Shown here: one piece after another, positions 49,897-60,121 of the stretch
Layout of the letters: each line of letters begins with the position of its first letter
Numbering within the stretch: position 1 is the first letter of the stretch
Source: Sulfitobacter alexandrii
GTDB lineage: Bacteria > Pseudomonadota > Alphaproteobacteria > Rhodobacterales > Rhodobacteraceae
Length of the DNA stretch: 64,000 nucleotides
Assembly (NCBI RefSeq): GCF_001886735.1
Contig: NZ_CP018076.1
Location: forward strand, 3,100,001-3,164,000
Direction: 5' to 3'
Position numbers and translations under genes: made by a program
Notes under the pieces: model-generated
What the model saw: the letters and a program-made list of their open reading frames with translations, nothing else
Database searches by the model: none
What the model was told of the DNA's origin: nothing

Positions 49897-50656
49897 GTTG
49901 GTCGTCTTTCATCACTTCCTCAAGCACGATCCAGCGGGTGGCACCCTGCGCTGCGAGCCGGTCCAGAAAGGCCATGCAGAAATCCCAGGTTGCCTCGTCG
50001 GTCTGGAGATGATGCGTGACGAAACCCGTGGGTTCGGCCTTGTCCGCCTCCCCGCTCCGCCGCCGCGCCAGATGCCGCACGCATTGTTCGAGGGCCTTTT
50101 CCTCCCCCGCGAAGCGCGCCCCTTCCTTCCAGCGGATCGGGTCGATATGCCCGTTGAAATGGGGTGGCCCCACGGGGTCGTCGGGGCGCTGGTCAAAGAT
50201 GGATACGGCACGGTACCCCAATCCGGGCAGGGCACGCAGCGTCTTGTCAGCGATACGGTTCCACGGCGGCACGAAGACCGGCAGCAGATTGGGAAGTTTC
50301 GCCTCCAGCATCCGCCGCCATCCTTCGGCCAGGTCGGTCCGCTGGAGGTCGAGGTCGCGGTTCAGCCCGACCTCGGACGCACGGGCGCCTTTCGGTTCGT
50401 GGTTCTTGTGAGCAAACCCATGTTGCAGGCAGTGAACGAGGGGCGCCGCGTCCAGGCGGGGCGCGAGCGCCGGGTCGATGGCATGGGGAACGACCGCCAG
50501 ATGAAGCGGCGTCGAAAACCGCTCGGCCAGCGCGATCAGCCTGTCCAGCTCCGCGGTCGGCGCTTCGGTGTCATCGTCGCGCCACCAGAAGGTCGGCACT
50601 TCTCCGGCGGCCTGCCACAGCCGCAATTCACCGTCCAGGTCGGCCCAGGTTGCCAT
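49889..50656 (-). CDS. Polysaccharide deacetylase-like protein
   Basis: 255 residues with the divalent-metal pattern of the deacetylase superfamily: RDDDTEAP (about residue 26) and HCLQHGFAHKNH (about 75-86). It probably deacetylates a cell-surface glycan or related amine. AAAGGA lies before the ATG at 50656. Longer reading of the frame to 51571 runs antisense-like through dacB and is rejected. Followed by the GNAT gene and preceded by dacB on the same strand. Confidence 0.78.
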   Translation of the reverse strand: MATWADLDGELRLWQAAGEVPTFWWRDDDTEAPTAELDRLIALAERFSTPLHLAVVPHAIDPALAPRLDAAPLVHCLQHGFAHKNHEPKGARASEVGLNRDLDLQRTDLAEGWRRMLEAKLPNLLPVFVPPWNRIADKTLRALPGLGYRAVSIFDQRPDDPVGPPHFNGHIDPIRWKEGARFAGEEKALEQCVRHLARRRSGEADKAEPTGFVTHHLQTDEATWDFCMAFLDRLAAQGATRWIVLEEVMKDDQHG

Positions 50657-50679
50657 GATGTGTCCTTTCGGGGCAGCGG

Positions 50680-52176
50680 TCAGCTGGTGTAGAGCGCACC
50701 CCAGCGTTCGATCAACGCCTGCTGTACGCGTTTCGCGCGGATGTTCCAACTGCGGGCACCCGGCGGGCCCTCGCGCTCTTCCCGGCTGATCTTGGCCCGT
50801 TCCTCGCGGTCGGCGGCGAATATGGCGAATGCCATGACCGTGCCGTCGGTCGCCGTCATGTAGCCTGCCAGACCCGAGACGAAGTTCAGCGTGCCGGTTT
50901 TCGCATCGACCGCGATCGGGTGGTCCCGCATCGGCCGTCCCTGCGCATCGCGCATGCCAAAGGGCTTGAGGATTTCGCGCAAGCCGCCGCCGTGCACCTT
51001 CAGCATGGCCCGCGCCATGTCGAGCGCGGACATGCGGCTGTCGTCCCCGAGGCCGGAGTGATCGACCATGGCGGGCCCCGTCATGCCCAGTTCCATCACG
51101 GCCCAACGGTTCATGGCCGCGGCGGAGGCACGCAGATTTTCCACCGGACCGATCCGCGCCTGCGTCGCGGCGATGCCGACCATTTCCGCCGTCAGGTTCG
51201 TGGAATAGCGCAGCATGTCCTCGAGGATCGGACGCAACGCGTCGCTCTTGCGGGAGACGAGAGTTTCGGGACCGGCGGGCATGCTGTCGATGATTTCCGG
51301 CTGCTTGAGCACAATGCCCTGCGACCGCGCAAGCGTCGAAAAGACATCCCCCGCATAGAGGCCGGGCTTCCTGACCGGCAGCCAGCGCGACCCGCCGCCG
51401 CCCAGCGCGCCCCTCGCGACGGTCCACTGGTCCCTGTCGCCGCGTTCCTCGTAGGTGTAGACCGGCGCGCTGCGGTCCTCTACCTGCATCACGGCCATCA
51501 GGACTTCCGGCCGATACCTGTCGGACCGGGCGTCCATGCTCACGGCATAGCCGTTGTTGCCGCGTTTCCACTCGAAGTGGACCCTGTTGAAGTTCAGCGC
51601 CAGCCCCGAAACCGCCGGATTGTACCCCACGTGGTCCGGCTGTTCCGGGTCGATCTGACGCATCACCGGAAGCGCGGCCTCGTATACCTTGAAGCCCCCC
51701 TTGACCGATCGCACCCCGGCCTTCTTGAGTTGCGCGGCGAGGTCCGCGAGCGCATTGGTATCGAGCGTCGGATCACCGCCCCCCACCAGAAGCAGATCTC
51801 CCTGCACCTCGCCATCGACCACACCGCCGGTCGCGGCGACCCGCGTCTCGAACCGGTGATCGGGGCCAAGTGCGTCCAGCGCATAAAGCGCGGTCACCGC
51901 CTTGGCCACGCTCGCGGGTGGCGTACCCATCTGTTCGTTACGACATTCCAGCCATTCCCCCGTGTCGGTGCGCGCGACGGCAAAGGCAAGGTCACCCGTA
52001 AGCCTCGCATCCCCGATGATCGCCTCGACATCCGGCACCGCCTGCTTGTGCAGGTCCTCCCCCCGCAGGACGGGACGCAGTGACCGGGTTGGCGGTTCAG
52101 CCAGAAGCGTGGTTGGAAGAGTGCCGAAAGCGGCGGCGGAGCCGAGGAAGAACCGACGTGAGAAAAGCGTGCCCAT
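50680..52176 (-). CDS. dacB: D-alanyl-D-alanine carboxypeptidase/endopeptidase (PBP4, S13)
   Basis: 498 residues. A Tat-like signal (SRRFFLGSAAAF) begins the protein. The three penicillin-binding motifs are in order: SVAK (about residue 80, nucleophile), YSTN (about 328) and KTG (about 434). It trims and cleaves peptidoglycan cross-links in the periplasm. The start at 52176 is set by the signal peptide; an in-frame start at 52227 adds 17 residues with no evident function. Confidence 0.9.
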   Translation of the reverse strand: MGTLFSRRFFLGSAAAFGTLPTTLLAEPPTRSLRPVLRGEDLHKQAVPDVEAIIGDARLTGDLAFAVARTDTGEWLECRNEQMGTPPASVAKAVTALYALDALGPDHRFETRVAATGGVVDGEVQGDLLLVGGGDPTLDTNALADLAAQLKKAGVRSVKGGFKVYEAALPVMRQIDPEQPDHVGYNPAVSGLALNFNRVHFEWKRGNNGYAVSMDARSDRYRPEVLMAVMQVEDRSAPVYTYEERGDRDQWTVARGALGGGGSRWLPVRKPGLYAGDVFSTLARSQGIVLKQPEIIDSMPAGPETLVSRKSDALRPILEDMLRYSTNLTAEMVGIAATQARIGPVENLRASAAAMNRWAVMELGMTGPAMVDHSGLGDDSRMSALDMARAMLKVHGGGLREILKPFGMRDAQGRPMRDHPIAVDAKTGTLNFVSGLAGYMTATDGTVMAFAIFAADREERAKISREEREGPPGARSWNIRAKRVQQALIERWGALYTS

Positions 52177-52262
52177 GGGCCTGTTTAAACCGTACCTTGC
52201 CGCCATCCACAAGCAGGCTGATATCACATTTTCCCGACCGGAAAGACGTGCTAGCAGATGCC

Positions 52263-53087
52263 ATGCAACGGGCCATTCCCATCATGTTCATCGCCATGTC
52301 GCTCATTCCGGGCGGCGACAGCGCGGGCAAGCTGTTGACCAGCGGGATGGGCGTATCGCCGCTTTTCGTGGCGTGGTCCCGTTTTGCCATCGGCACGGCT
52401 TTGCTGTTGCCGTTCCTGCCGGCCGGCAGCGGGGCGCTCTTGCGGAACTGGCGGATCTGGGTGCGTGCCGTTTCGCTGGCGCTGGGAATCACCTGCATAC
52501 AGACCGCGCTGCAGACCGTCGACGTCGCGACCGCCTTCGCGGCGTTCTTCATCGGGCCGATCATCAGCTACGTTCTGGCGGTCGTGTTCCTGCGCGAGGC
52601 TGTCACACCGCTGCGAAGCGCCCTTACGGTGCTGGGGTTCTGCGGCGTCCTGCTGGTCGTCCGGCCGGGGTCGGACACGAACCTCGACGTGCTCTGGGCC
52701 GTGGCCGCCGGCACATTCTACGGCACGTTCCTGACCATGTCGCGCTGGCTGTCGGCGCTGGGAAGCCCGATGGCACTCACCTTTACGCAACTGCTGATCG
52801 CGGGCTTCCTGATGCTGCCGCTGGGCCTCCTGCATCTGCCGGCGTTCAGCCTGCCGGTCGCAGGGCTCACCGTGGCCTCTGCCCTGTGCTCGATGCTGGG
52901 AAACCTGCTGCTGCTTTATGCCTACCGGATCTCGCCCGCGACGCGGATCGCGCCCCTTGTCTATTTCCAGCTGATTGCCGCCGTGGCGCTGGGGTGGATC
53001 CTTTTCGGTGACCTGCCGGACGTCTTCACGTGGATGGGCCTCGCCCTGATCATCGGCGCCGGGCTGACCTCAGCCCGTCTGCGCTGA
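52263..53087 (+). CDS. DMT-family transporter (EamA)
   Basis: 274 residues with about nine or ten membrane helices in two EamA repeats, the usual exporter of amino acids or metabolites. The ATG at 52263 lacks a clear ribosome-binding site; a GTG at 52248 with GGAAAG upstream is an alternative. It is divergent from dacB and its 3' end overlaps convergent nadD by 18 bp. Confidence 0.82.
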   Translation: MQRAIPIMFIAMSLIPGGDSAGKLLTSGMGVSPLFVAWSRFAIGTALLLPFLPAGSGALLRNWRIWVRAVSLALGITCIQTALQTVDVATAFAAFFIGPIISYVLAVVFLREAVTPLRSALTVLGFCGVLLVVRPGSDTNLDVLWAVAAGTFYGTFLTMSRWLSALGSPMALTFTQLLIAGFLMLPLGLLHLPAFSLPVAGLTVASALCSMLGNLLLLYAYRISPATRIAPLVYFQLIAAVALGWILFGDLPDVFTWMGLALIIGAGLTSARLR

Positions 53088-53669
53088 CCAGCCTCCGCGC
53101 GCGCGGATCGCGGTCGACGACGCATCGTTCATGGGAACGTTGACGAAGCACCACGCCGGCGCTTCCGCCCGCGCCAGCAGATGGCCGAAACGACCGGGTA
53201 TCCGATAGGGCGCATATAGGCCCGCCGCACGGCTCATCCGCGCGGAAATCCTCTGTCCGGGGCGGGCCAGGACGCCGATCGGCACCGTTTCCATGATCCG
53301 TCGCCAATCCTGCCACTGGTGAAACTGCGCCATGTTGTCCGCGCCCATCAGCCAGACGAAACGCACCTGCGGATAAAGCTGACGCAGCCTTGCCACGGTC
53401 TGCGCGGTGAAACGGGTGCCCAGCTGGTCCTCTATGTCGGTCACCTCGACGCGGGGGTGCTGCATGACTTCCCTAGCGCGGGCCATGCGCTTGGGCAACG
53501 GTTCCGGTCCCCGCGACTTCAGCGGGTTTCCCGGGCTGACCAGCCACCACACGCGGTCCAGCCCGAAACGCTTCAGCGCCTCGGTCGTGATATGCGCATG
53601 ACCCGCGTGGGCAGGGTCGAATGACCCGCCCAGAAGGCCGATCACCTGACCCGGCGCGGCGTATGGCAT
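53070..53669 (-). CDS. nadD: Nicotinate-nucleotide adenylyltransferase NadD
   Basis: 199 residues. The nucleotidyltransferase motif [11 protein letters not shown] (about residue 15) and the C-terminal SSTAIRARG (near 190) are those of NadD, which makes nicotinic acid adenine dinucleotide in NAD synthesis. I start at the ATG at 53669; a TTG at 53681 lies in the T-run of the upstream terminator and is unlikely. Confidence 0.9.
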   Translation of the reverse strand: MPYAAPGQVIGLLGGSFDPAHAGHAHITTEALKRFGLDRVWWLVSPGNPLKSRGPEPLPKRMARAREVMQHPRVEVTDIEDQLGTRFTAQTVARLRQLYPQVRFVWLMGADNMAQFHQWQDWRRIMETVPIGVLARPGQRISARMSRAAGLYAPYRIPGRFGHLLARAEAPAWCFVNVPMNDASSTAIRARGGWSAQTG

Positions 53670-53681
53670 GGTGTATCGCAA

Positions 53682-53712
53682 AGAGAACGGCCCCCGAATT
53701 ACTCAGGGGCCG
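53682..53712 (-). terminator. Rho-independent terminator after the alanine symporter
   Basis: On the minus strand CGGCCCC (complement of 53706-53712) and GGGGCCG (complement of 53688-53694) form a 7-bp stem with an 11-base loop, followed by TTCTCTTT. It separates the symporter from nadD. Confidence 0.7.
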
Positions 53713-53750
53713 AAAGGAAGGGCTTAGCGCCCCGTTGTCAATGCACCCGC

Positions 53751-55298
53751 TCACTTGTGGCGGGTGAACTCCCCTGCGCGCAGGCGGCTGACATAGCTGT
53801 TCAGCTCGCGCTTCACGATCGGCATCAGGAAATAGAGTGCAATGATGTTCACGATCGCCATCGAGAAAAGCATGGCGTCGGAAAAGTCGATCACGGGCCC
53901 CAGGCTCGCCGCCGCGCCGATCACGATGAACAGGCAGAAGATGACCTTGAACGTCAGCTCCTTGGCCTGCCCCTCTCCGAAGAGGTAGGTCCAGGCCTTC
54001 AGCCCGTAGTAGGACCAGCTGATCATGGTAGAGAAGGCAAAAAGCACCACCGCCACCATCAGAAGGACCGGGAACCACGAGAACGCCTTGGCATAAGCCG
54101 CCGACGTGAGCGCCACGCCGCTGACGTCGCCATCGGTCGCGATCCGGCCCGCTTCCGCGTTCCAGATGTAGAGGCCAGTCTCGGGGTCCACGTTGAGCAC
54201 GCCGCTGATCACGATCACGAGCGCGGTCATGGTGCAGATCACCACCGTGTCGATGAACGGTTCCAGCAATGCGACATAGCCTTCGGTGACCGGCTCCTTG
54301 GTGCGCACCGCGGAGTGCGCGATCGCGGCCGACCCGATGCCCGCCTCGTTGGAGAACGCGGCCCGCCGGAACCCCTGGATCAGCGCGCCGGTAAAGCCGC
54401 CGACGACGCCGAGGCCGGTAAAGGCACCCATGAAGATCTGGCCAAAGGCCCAGCCGATCTGGTCGAAGTTGATCAGCAGGATCAGGATCGACACGAGAAC
54501 ATAGAAGACCCCCATGAAGGGCACGACCTTTTCCGTCACCCGCGCGATGGACTTCAGCCCGCCTGCGATGACGGCAAAGGTGACGGCTGCGAGGATGACG
54601 CCCGTGATCCAGCCCGGATAGTCACCTACGACACCCGCGATCTGCGCATGCGCCTGGTTGGCCTGGAACATGTTGCCCCCGCCCAGCGCGCCGAGGATCG
54701 TGAAGATCGAGAAAAGCACCGCCATGAAGCCGCCCAACGGCAGGCCGCGCTCCTTGAAGCCCTTGGTGATGTAGTACATCGGGCCGCCCGACACGCTGCC
54801 GTCGGGATATTCGTTGCGGTATTTCACCCCGAGCGTACATTCGGTGAACTTGGTCGCCATCCCGAACAGGCCTGCGACGACCATCCAGAAGGTCGCGCCG
54901 GGGCCACCGATGCTGACCGCAACCGCGACACCCGCGATGTTGCCCAGCCCCACGGTGCCCGACAGCGCCGTCGCCAGCGCCTGAAAGTGGCTGACCTCGC
55001 CGGCGTCGTTCGGGTCGGAATAGTCGCCCTTCACCAACCGGATCGAGTGCATGAAACCCTTGAACTGGATCGCGCCGAAATAGACCGTGAAGACAAGCGC
55101 GCCCACGACCAGCCAAAGGGCGATCCAGGAAAACGTCGTGCCCGGCAGCGGGGCGAAGATGAAGGACACGTACCATCCGGTATAGTCCGCGAAAAGCTGG
55201 TTGATCCTCTGGTCGATCCCCACCGCTTCCTGTGCGGCGGCAAGGCCCGGCAGGAAAGCGGCGATCGTGGCCACCAGGGCGGTGATAAGCCTGTGCAT
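53751..55298 (-). CDS. Sodium:alanine/glycine symporter (AGCS family)
   Basis: 515 residues, many membrane helices, and the AGCS signature FSNEAGIGSAAIAHSA at about residue 320. An N-terminal signal-like helix (LITALVATIAAFLPG) precedes the core. It imports alanine or glycine with sodium. GGAGGA lies before the ATG at 55298; the in-frame start at 55355 reads through the preceding region and is not supported. The usp gene lies 16 bp upstream. Confidence 0.9.
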   Translation of the reverse strand: MHRLITALVATIAAFLPGLAAAQEAVGIDQRINQLFADYTGWYVSFIFAPLPGTTFSWIALWLVVGALVFTVYFGAIQFKGFMHSIRLVKGDYSDPNDAGEVSHFQALATALSGTVGLGNIAGVAVAVSIGGPGATFWMVVAGLFGMATKFTECTLGVKYRNEYPDGSVSGGPMYYITKGFKERGLPLGGFMAVLFSIFTILGALGGGNMFQANQAHAQIAGVVGDYPGWITGVILAAVTFAVIAGGLKSIARVTEKVVPFMGVFYVLVSILILLINFDQIGWAFGQIFMGAFTGLGVVGGFTGALIQGFRRAAFSNEAGIGSAAIAHSAVRTKEPVTEGYVALLEPFIDTVVICTMTALVIVISGVLNVDPETGLYIWNAEAGRIATDGDVSGVALTSAAYAKAFSWFPVLLMVAVVLFAFSTMISWSYYGLKAWTYLFGEGQAKELTFKVIFCLFIVIGAAASLGPVIDFSDAMLFSMAIVNIIALYFLMPIVKRELNSYVSRLRAGEFTRHK

Positions 55299-55314
55299 TT
55301 CGATGTCCTCCGCT

Positions 55315-55755
55315 TCAGGGAATGATTGTGACCGGTACGCTCGCGGTGGCGACAAGCCGCCCCGTCACGCCACCGAACAGTCGCTCTTTCAGGCCGCGCA
55401 CGCCGACACGGCCCACAACGATCTGGCTGGCGCCCTGCGCCTTGGCGATGTCGTCAAGGATGTCGGCGGCGTCTCCGTGGCGGACAACGCCCGTCACCTC
55501 GAAGCCGTCGGCATGCGCCGCGCTGACAGCGGGGTCGATGACCCGTTCGTGGGCGAGCTTCAGCTCTTCCTCGCGGCGCTTGTGACGCTGCTCGTTCTCT
55601 TCCGGTGTCTGGAAGGAAAACGGCGACCATTCGATCACGTAGCAGATCGTGATCGAACATTCGCCGATCATCCGGGCCCGGTCCTTTGCGAAGGCCAGCG
55701 CGCGCGCCCCGGCTTCGGAACCGTCCAGCCCCACAACGATTGCGGTTTTTGACAT
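55315..55755 (-). CDS. Universal stress protein (UspA family)
   Basis: 146-residue Usp domain with the nucleotide-binding pattern GRVGVRGLKERLFGGVTGRL in the C-terminal half. It lies 16 bp before the alanine symporter on the same strand, an arrangement that recalls Usp proteins paired with transporters. A GGGA ribosome-binding site precedes the ATG. Confidence 0.88.
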   Translation of the reverse strand: MSKTAIVVGLDGSEAGARALAFAKDRARMIGECSITICYVIEWSPFSFQTPEENEQRHKRREEELKLAHERVIDPAVSAAHADGFEVTGVVRHGDAADILDDIAKAQGASQIVVGRVGVRGLKERLFGGVTGRLVATASVPVTIIP

Positions 55756-56086
55756 GAGATTTCCCTGTTGTCCCTGTGCGCTCCGCCGGTGTCACAGGAC
55801 ATGCCGGCGCGAAGTCGCGGCTTCGTTGACCCGTTCGGGAACGGCAGGACCGCCACCCTCGAGTTAACAAAAATGTAACAGAGAAAATCAATTCGCATCG
55901 ACCGAAATTTCCGCCGTTCCGGTCGATGCGCCTGAAGATTTGTTCCAGAGCAGGCAAAAGGCCCACTCGGGGAGGTCGGCCGGGCCCTAAATTGTCGCGA
56001 TATCCGGAGGCCGACCTCACGCCATGGTAGAATCAATTTATGCAATAGGACATGCCACCCGCCGCGATGAATGCCATGAAACGGGC
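55756..56086. other. Gene-free, structured stretch between usp and the PAS-MCP gene
   Basis: No coding sequence seen. It holds two strong inverted repeats: CGCATCGACCG/CGGTCGATGCG (55894-55904 and 55920-55930, 11 bp) and GAGGTCGGCC/GGCCGACCTC (55972-55981 and 56009-56018, 10 bp), plus an AT-rich patch at 55861-55893 that could carry the usp promoter. The outer repeat may help end the PAS-MCP transcript. Confidence 0.55.
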
Positions 56087-56767
56087 TCAGGTCGCCTTGC
56101 CGGTGGGAACTGAATCCCGAGCCAGATTTCCAACCGATTGCCGCCCGGATTCCACGACCGTTTCAATTTCGTTGGTGATCTCGCGGGCCTGGTTCGACAG
56201 CGCGCGTATCTCCATGGCGACGACACCGAAGCCACGCCCCATGTCACCCGCGCGCGCCGCCTCGATCGAGGCGTTGACCGACAGAAGGTTGGTCTGCTGC
56301 GCGATCGTGTTGATACCGGTGGTCAACCTGTCGATCTGGTCCAGCAGTTCCCGCATGACCTGCAGCGTCTCCAGCGTCCGGTGGTGCTGCTCCGTCACGT
56401 CCGTCAGGAACGCGATGTAGTGCTTGGCACCGTCCTCCTGCGTCTCGACCCGCAGCGCAAGCCTCGCATAACCCGTCGTGTCGTCCTTGCGGTGGATCGG
56501 CACTTCGCGGCTCGTGCCCACGATCCGGTCCTGCCCCGTCTTGCGGTGCCGTTCGATCAGGTTGTCGTGGTCCGCCCGGATGTCGGGGGGCAGCAACAGG
56601 TGGACGTTCTTGCCGATCACCTCGCTGCTGCTGTAGCCCCAAAGACGCTCAGCCGCGGCGTTGAAAGAGATGATCCGGTTCTCGGCGTCGATCGTCACGG
56701 CCGCGTCGATGGTATCGGGAGGGGAAACATGCCGCGGGTGCGGCCGTTCTGTGAGCGAATCTAGCAT
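56087..56767 (-). CDS. Minimal soluble PAS-methyl-accepting protein
   Basis: 226 residues: an N-terminal PAS domain (about 20-130, with [20 protein letters not shown]) and a short methyl-accepting signalling hairpin (about 150-200, [24 protein letters not shown] cut to the conserved core [11 protein letters not shown]). It has no membrane segment and is far shorter than a normal chemoreceptor. It may be a cytoplasmic energy or redox sensor feeding a chemotaxis array, or a truncated receptor. AAAGGAAC precedes the ATG. Confidence 0.75.
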   Translation of the reverse strand: MLDSLTERPHPRHVSPPDTIDAAVTIDAENRIISFNAAAERLWGYSSSEVIGKNVHLLLPPDIRADHDNLIERHRKTGQDRIVGTSREVPIHRKDDTTGYARLALRVETQEDGAKHYIAFLTDVTEQHHRTLETLQVMRELLDQIDRLTTGINTIAQQTNLLSVNASIEAARAGDMGRGFGVVAMEIRALSNQAREITNEIETVVESGRQSVGNLARDSVPTGKAT

Positions 56768-56939
56768 GAGTTGTTCCTTTCGGACGCAAGCTAGCCTCAC
56801 AGACCTGAAGAAAGCGTTGCCACGGCGCCATTCCCCGGACGCGAGCCGATGGGGGCCGCGTCGATCAGGTGCACGTTGATCTCGGCCAATCCCCGTTATA
56901 TTGCGGGGCGAAACCTCATTGACCAGACAGGAAACAGCA

Positions 56940-58595
56940 ATGGCCGCCTACCAGTTCGTCTATCACATGTCCGGTGTCTCCAAGACCTACGCCGGCGGTA
57001 AGAAGACCTTCGAGAACATCAACCTGAACTTCCTGCCGGGCGTGAAGATCGGGGTCGTGGGGGTGAACGGCGCGGGCAAGTCGACGCTGCTCAAGATCAT
57101 GGCGGGCCTCGACAAGGATTTTCAGGGCGAGGCATGGGCCGCCGAGGGCGCCAAGGTGGGCTATCTGCCGCAGGAACCGCAGCTCGACCCGACGAAAACG
57201 GTCCGCGAGAACGTGATGGAGGGCGTGGCCGAAAAGAAGGCCATCCTCGACCGCTACAATGAACTCGCGATGAACTACTCCGACGAAACCGCCGAGGAGA
57301 TGGCGAAACTGCAGGACGACATCGACGCCCAGAACCTTTGGGATCTGGACAGCCAGATCGACGTCAGCATGGAGGCGCTGCGCTGCCCGCCCGACGATGC
57401 GGACGTGAGCTCCCTCTCGGGCGGCGAAGCACGCCGCGTCGCCCTCTGCAAGCTGCTGCTCGAAGCGCCGGACATGCTGCTGCTGGACGAACCCACCAAC
57501 CACCTCGACGCCGAAACGATCGCATGGCTGCAGCAACACCTGATCGACTACAAGGGCACGATCCTGATCGTCACCCACGACCGCTATTTCCTCGATGACA
57601 TCACCGGCTGGATCCTCGAACTCGACCGGGGCCGCGGCGTGCCCTACGAAGGCAACTATTCCGACTGGCTCGAACAGAAGGCCAAGCGCCTTGAGCAGGA
57701 AGCGCGCGAGGACAAGTCCAAGCAGAAGACGCTGGAACGCGAACTGGAATGGATGCGGCAGGGCGCCAAGGCGCGGCAGGCAAAGTCCAAGGCCCGCATC
57801 AACGCCTACAACGAGATGGCGGCCCAGTCCGAGCGGGAAAAGCTGTCGCGCGCGCAGATCGTCATCCCCAACGGTCCGCGTCTTGGGTCCAAGGTGATCG
57901 AGGTTCAGGGGCTGAAAAAGGCGATGGGCGACAAGCTGCTTGTCGAGGGGCTCGATTTCTCGCTGCCGCCCGGTGGCATCGTCGGCGTCATCGGCCCGAA
58001 CGGCGCGGGTAAATCGACGCTGTTCAAGATGCTGACCGGACAGGAAAAGCCCGACGCGGGCACCATCGAATACGGCGATACGGTGGATCTGTCCTACGTC
58101 GACCAGTCCCGCGACGACCTGAAGTCGGAAGACACCGTCTGGCAGGCGATCACCGGCGGGGCGGAAATCATCAAACTGGGCGATGCCGAGGTGAACAGCC
58201 GCGCCTATTGCTCGTCGTTCAACTTCAAGGGCGGCGACCAGCAGAAGAAGGTGGGCCTGCTGTCAGGCGGTGAGCGCAACCGCGTCCACATGGCACGCCT
58301 GCTGAAAGAGGGCGGCAACGTGCTGCTGCTCGACGAACCGACCAACGACCTCGATGTCGAAACCCTGCGCGCGCTCGAAGATGCGCTCGTCGATTTCGCC
58401 GGCTGCGCCGTCGTCATCTCCCACGATCGTTTCTTCCTCGACCGGATCTGCACCCACATCCTCGCCTTCGAGGGCGAGGCGCACGTGGAATGGTTCGAAG
58501 GCAACTTCGAGGACTACGAAGAAGACAAGAAACGCCGCCTTGGGGCGGACGCGCTGGAACCCAAGCGGCTCAAGCACAAGAAGTTCGTGCGCTGA
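56940..58595 (+). CDS. ettA: Energy-dependent translational throttle protein EttA (ABC-F)
   Basis: 551 residues, standard EttA length, with two ABC ATPase domains: Walker [12 protein letters not shown] and [11 protein letters not shown], signature motifs [11 protein letters not shown] and [11 protein letters not shown], and Walker [12 protein letters not shown] and [11 protein letters not shown]. The inter-domain arm region is basic. EttA gates ribosome entry into elongation by ATP/ADP ratio. AGGAAAC precedes the ATG at 56940; a weak TTGATC/TATTGC promoter (56876-56904) lies upstream. Confidence 0.95.
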   Translation: MAAYQFVYHMSGVSKTYAGGKKTFENINLNFLPGVKIGVVGVNGAGKSTLLKIMAGLDKDFQGEAWAAEGAKVGYLPQEPQLDPTKTVRENVMEGVAEKKAILDRYNELAMNYSDETAEEMAKLQDDIDAQNLWDLDSQIDVSMEALRCPPDDADVSSLSGGEARRVALCKLLLEAPDMLLLDEPTNHLDAETIAWLQQHLIDYKGTILIVTHDRYFLDDITGWILELDRGRGVPYEGNYSDWLEQKAKRLEQEAREDKSKQKTLERELEWMRQGAKARQAKSKARINAYNEMAAQSEREKLSRAQIVIPNGPRLGSKVIEVQGLKKAMGDKLLVEGLDFSLPPGGIVGVIGPNGAGKSTLFKMLTGQEKPDAGTIEYGDTVDLSYVDQSRDDLKSEDTVWQAITGGAEIIKLGDAEVNSRAYCSSFNFKGGDQQKKVGLLSGGERNRVHMARLLKEGGNVLLLDEPTNDLDVETLRALEDALVDFAGCAVVISHDRFFLDRICTHILAFEGEAHVEWFEGNFEDYEEDKKRRLGADALEPKRLKHKKFVR

Positions 58596-58609
58596 GGCAA
58601 GTGCACGCC

Positions 58610-58630
58610 GGGCCGCCCGATGGGCGGTCC
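58610..58630. other. Hairpin between convergent ettA and the response-regulator gene
   Basis: GGGCCGCCC (58610-58618) and GGGCGGTCC (58622-58630) form a 9-pair stem with one G-T pair and loop GAT, in the 45-bp gap between the two stops. There is no T-run on either strand, so termination would be factor-dependent. Confidence 0.5.
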
Positions 58631-58640
58631 GGAAGCCCCT

Positions 58641-59615
58641 TCAGGACGCGCGCGACACCTTGGCATCCAGCTTGTCGAACAGGGCATCTTCCTGCTCTTC
58701 CGGGACACCGCGCAGCAAGTCGGCGTTGGCTTTTTTCGACCGCAGCATGTCGCTGGCGGAAACGCCGGACCACAGCCGCTGATCCGACAGGCTCGTCAGG
58801 CGAATCGCGGGGGGCATCGGCGTGCCGCTGGCAGCGACATCCCAATCCGCGGACAGCGTTGCGTTCATCTGGGTCAGGACCGCATCGCGGCTGAACCGTT
58901 CCCGCCCGATGACAACGCCCATGAACCGCCCCGAACCGGTATAGGCCAGCCGCGAGGTGCGGTGTTCCAGCGCCTGGACCAGCGCGCTGGCCACGGATTC
59001 GAGATGATGGCGGAAGGCGGGCGCCGCGACCGCGCGGTGGATGCCGCGCAGCCCCATCACGTCGACGGTGAACAACGTCATCGCGTACAGCCCTTCGGGC
59101 AGGCGCAGCAGGCTGTTTTCGAGCGCCAAGAGGTCAGTGACCTGCGGCGTCTCCAGCTTGATCGGCTCCTCGAAACGCACCTTCATCTTGGCAGTCAGGT
59201 CGGCAAGCGTGTGGCGCACCTCCCGCTCCCGGTGCAGACTGTCGTTCAGCATGCTTGCCGACACGATCCGTGCGCTCAGTTCCACGCCGTCGAGCGGCTT
59301 GGAGATGAAATCCGTCGCGCCCGCGTAGAACGCACGCTCCATCAGGTCGGCTTCGCGGCTCGCCGTGATCATGATGATCGGGGCAGACCGGTAGGCTTGC
59401 GTCTGCCGGATCCGATCGCACAACTCGATCCCGTCGATGCCCGGCAGCATGACATCCAGCAAAAAACATTCAAACGGCTGGATCGGTCCGGCCAGCAGGG
59501 CAAGCGCCTCCTCCGCCGTCTTGCAGGTGGTCAGCTGATACCCACGGCTGTCCGACAGGGCGCGCTCAAGCAGATCGAGAATCACCGGGTCGTCGTCAAC
59601 GGCCAAAATTCGCAT
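58641..59615 (-). CDS. Response regulator with degenerate GGDEF-like output domain
   Basis: 324 residues. The receiver domain has Asp7-Asp8-Asp9, phospho-acceptor Asp54 (LLDVMLPG) and a lysine in ISKPLDG. After a helical linker, a domain of about 150 residues (LFTVDVMGLRGIHRAV to VIGRERFSRDAV) resembles a diguanylate cyclase fold but the GGDEF signature is replaced by GSGRFMGV, so enzymatic activity is unlikely. Partner kinase unknown. Convergent with ettA. Confidence 0.72.
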   Translation of the reverse strand: MRILAVDDDPVILDLLERALSDSRGYQLTTCKTAEEALALLAGPIQPFECFLLDVMLPGIDGIELCDRIRQTQAYRSAPIIMITASREADLMERAFYAGATDFISKPLDGVELSARIVSASMLNDSLHREREVRHTLADLTAKMKVRFEEPIKLETPQVTDLLALENSLLRLPEGLYAMTLFTVDVMGLRGIHRAVAAPAFRHHLESVASALVQALEHRTSRLAYTGSGRFMGVVIGRERFSRDAVLTQMNATLSADWDVAASGTPMPPAIRLTSLSDQRLWSGVSASDMLRSKKANADLLRGVPEEQEDALFDKLDAKVSRAS

Positions 59616-60121
59616 GTGTCATCCCTCAGAATTTGTCGATCACGCGTAGTGAACGGAGTGCGAGCAGAGTTTTTCCGAGGTTGGCCGGCTGCAAAGGGCA
59701 TTTTTGCGACGTGATTTAGACAATTTTGCGATGTCGGGCACATTGTTTCCGATATGGGCGGGAATGAGGCGTCAGACGGTGCCATGGCCCAATTGCCGAT
59801 GATTTTGCCGCCACTTCTCGCCAGAAATCGCGTTTATTGGCCGAAAACGAGGCGTGTTCTCGGATCGCCCCAAGACGGTGACGCAACGGAAGGGACCACC
59901 GCTTTCGCCCGTCTGTCGTGGCCTGCGGGCTGATTCCCTCGCGGTGCGCCGTCAGCCGAAGGAACCCAAGCGGTCGGGTCGCGTTTTCCAATCGACCGGG
60001 CTGCACGCGGTAGCCCGACCAATGTGCAACATCGGACAGATTTTTCCCGACCGAGGCTTGCCTGCATCGCGGACGGCCCCGAAAATGGATCATCTGCCAC
60101 CCTATTTACATGGAGCATTGA
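59616..60121. other. 506-bp gene-free stretch before the L,D-transpeptidase
   Basis: I see no credible coding sequence: short open frames on both strands have no ribosome-binding site or family likeness. The first 120 bp are relatively AT-rich with TTTT patches, and the centre is GC-rich. It may hold the promoter of one or both flanking genes, or a small RNA I cannot recognise. Confidence 0.45.
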
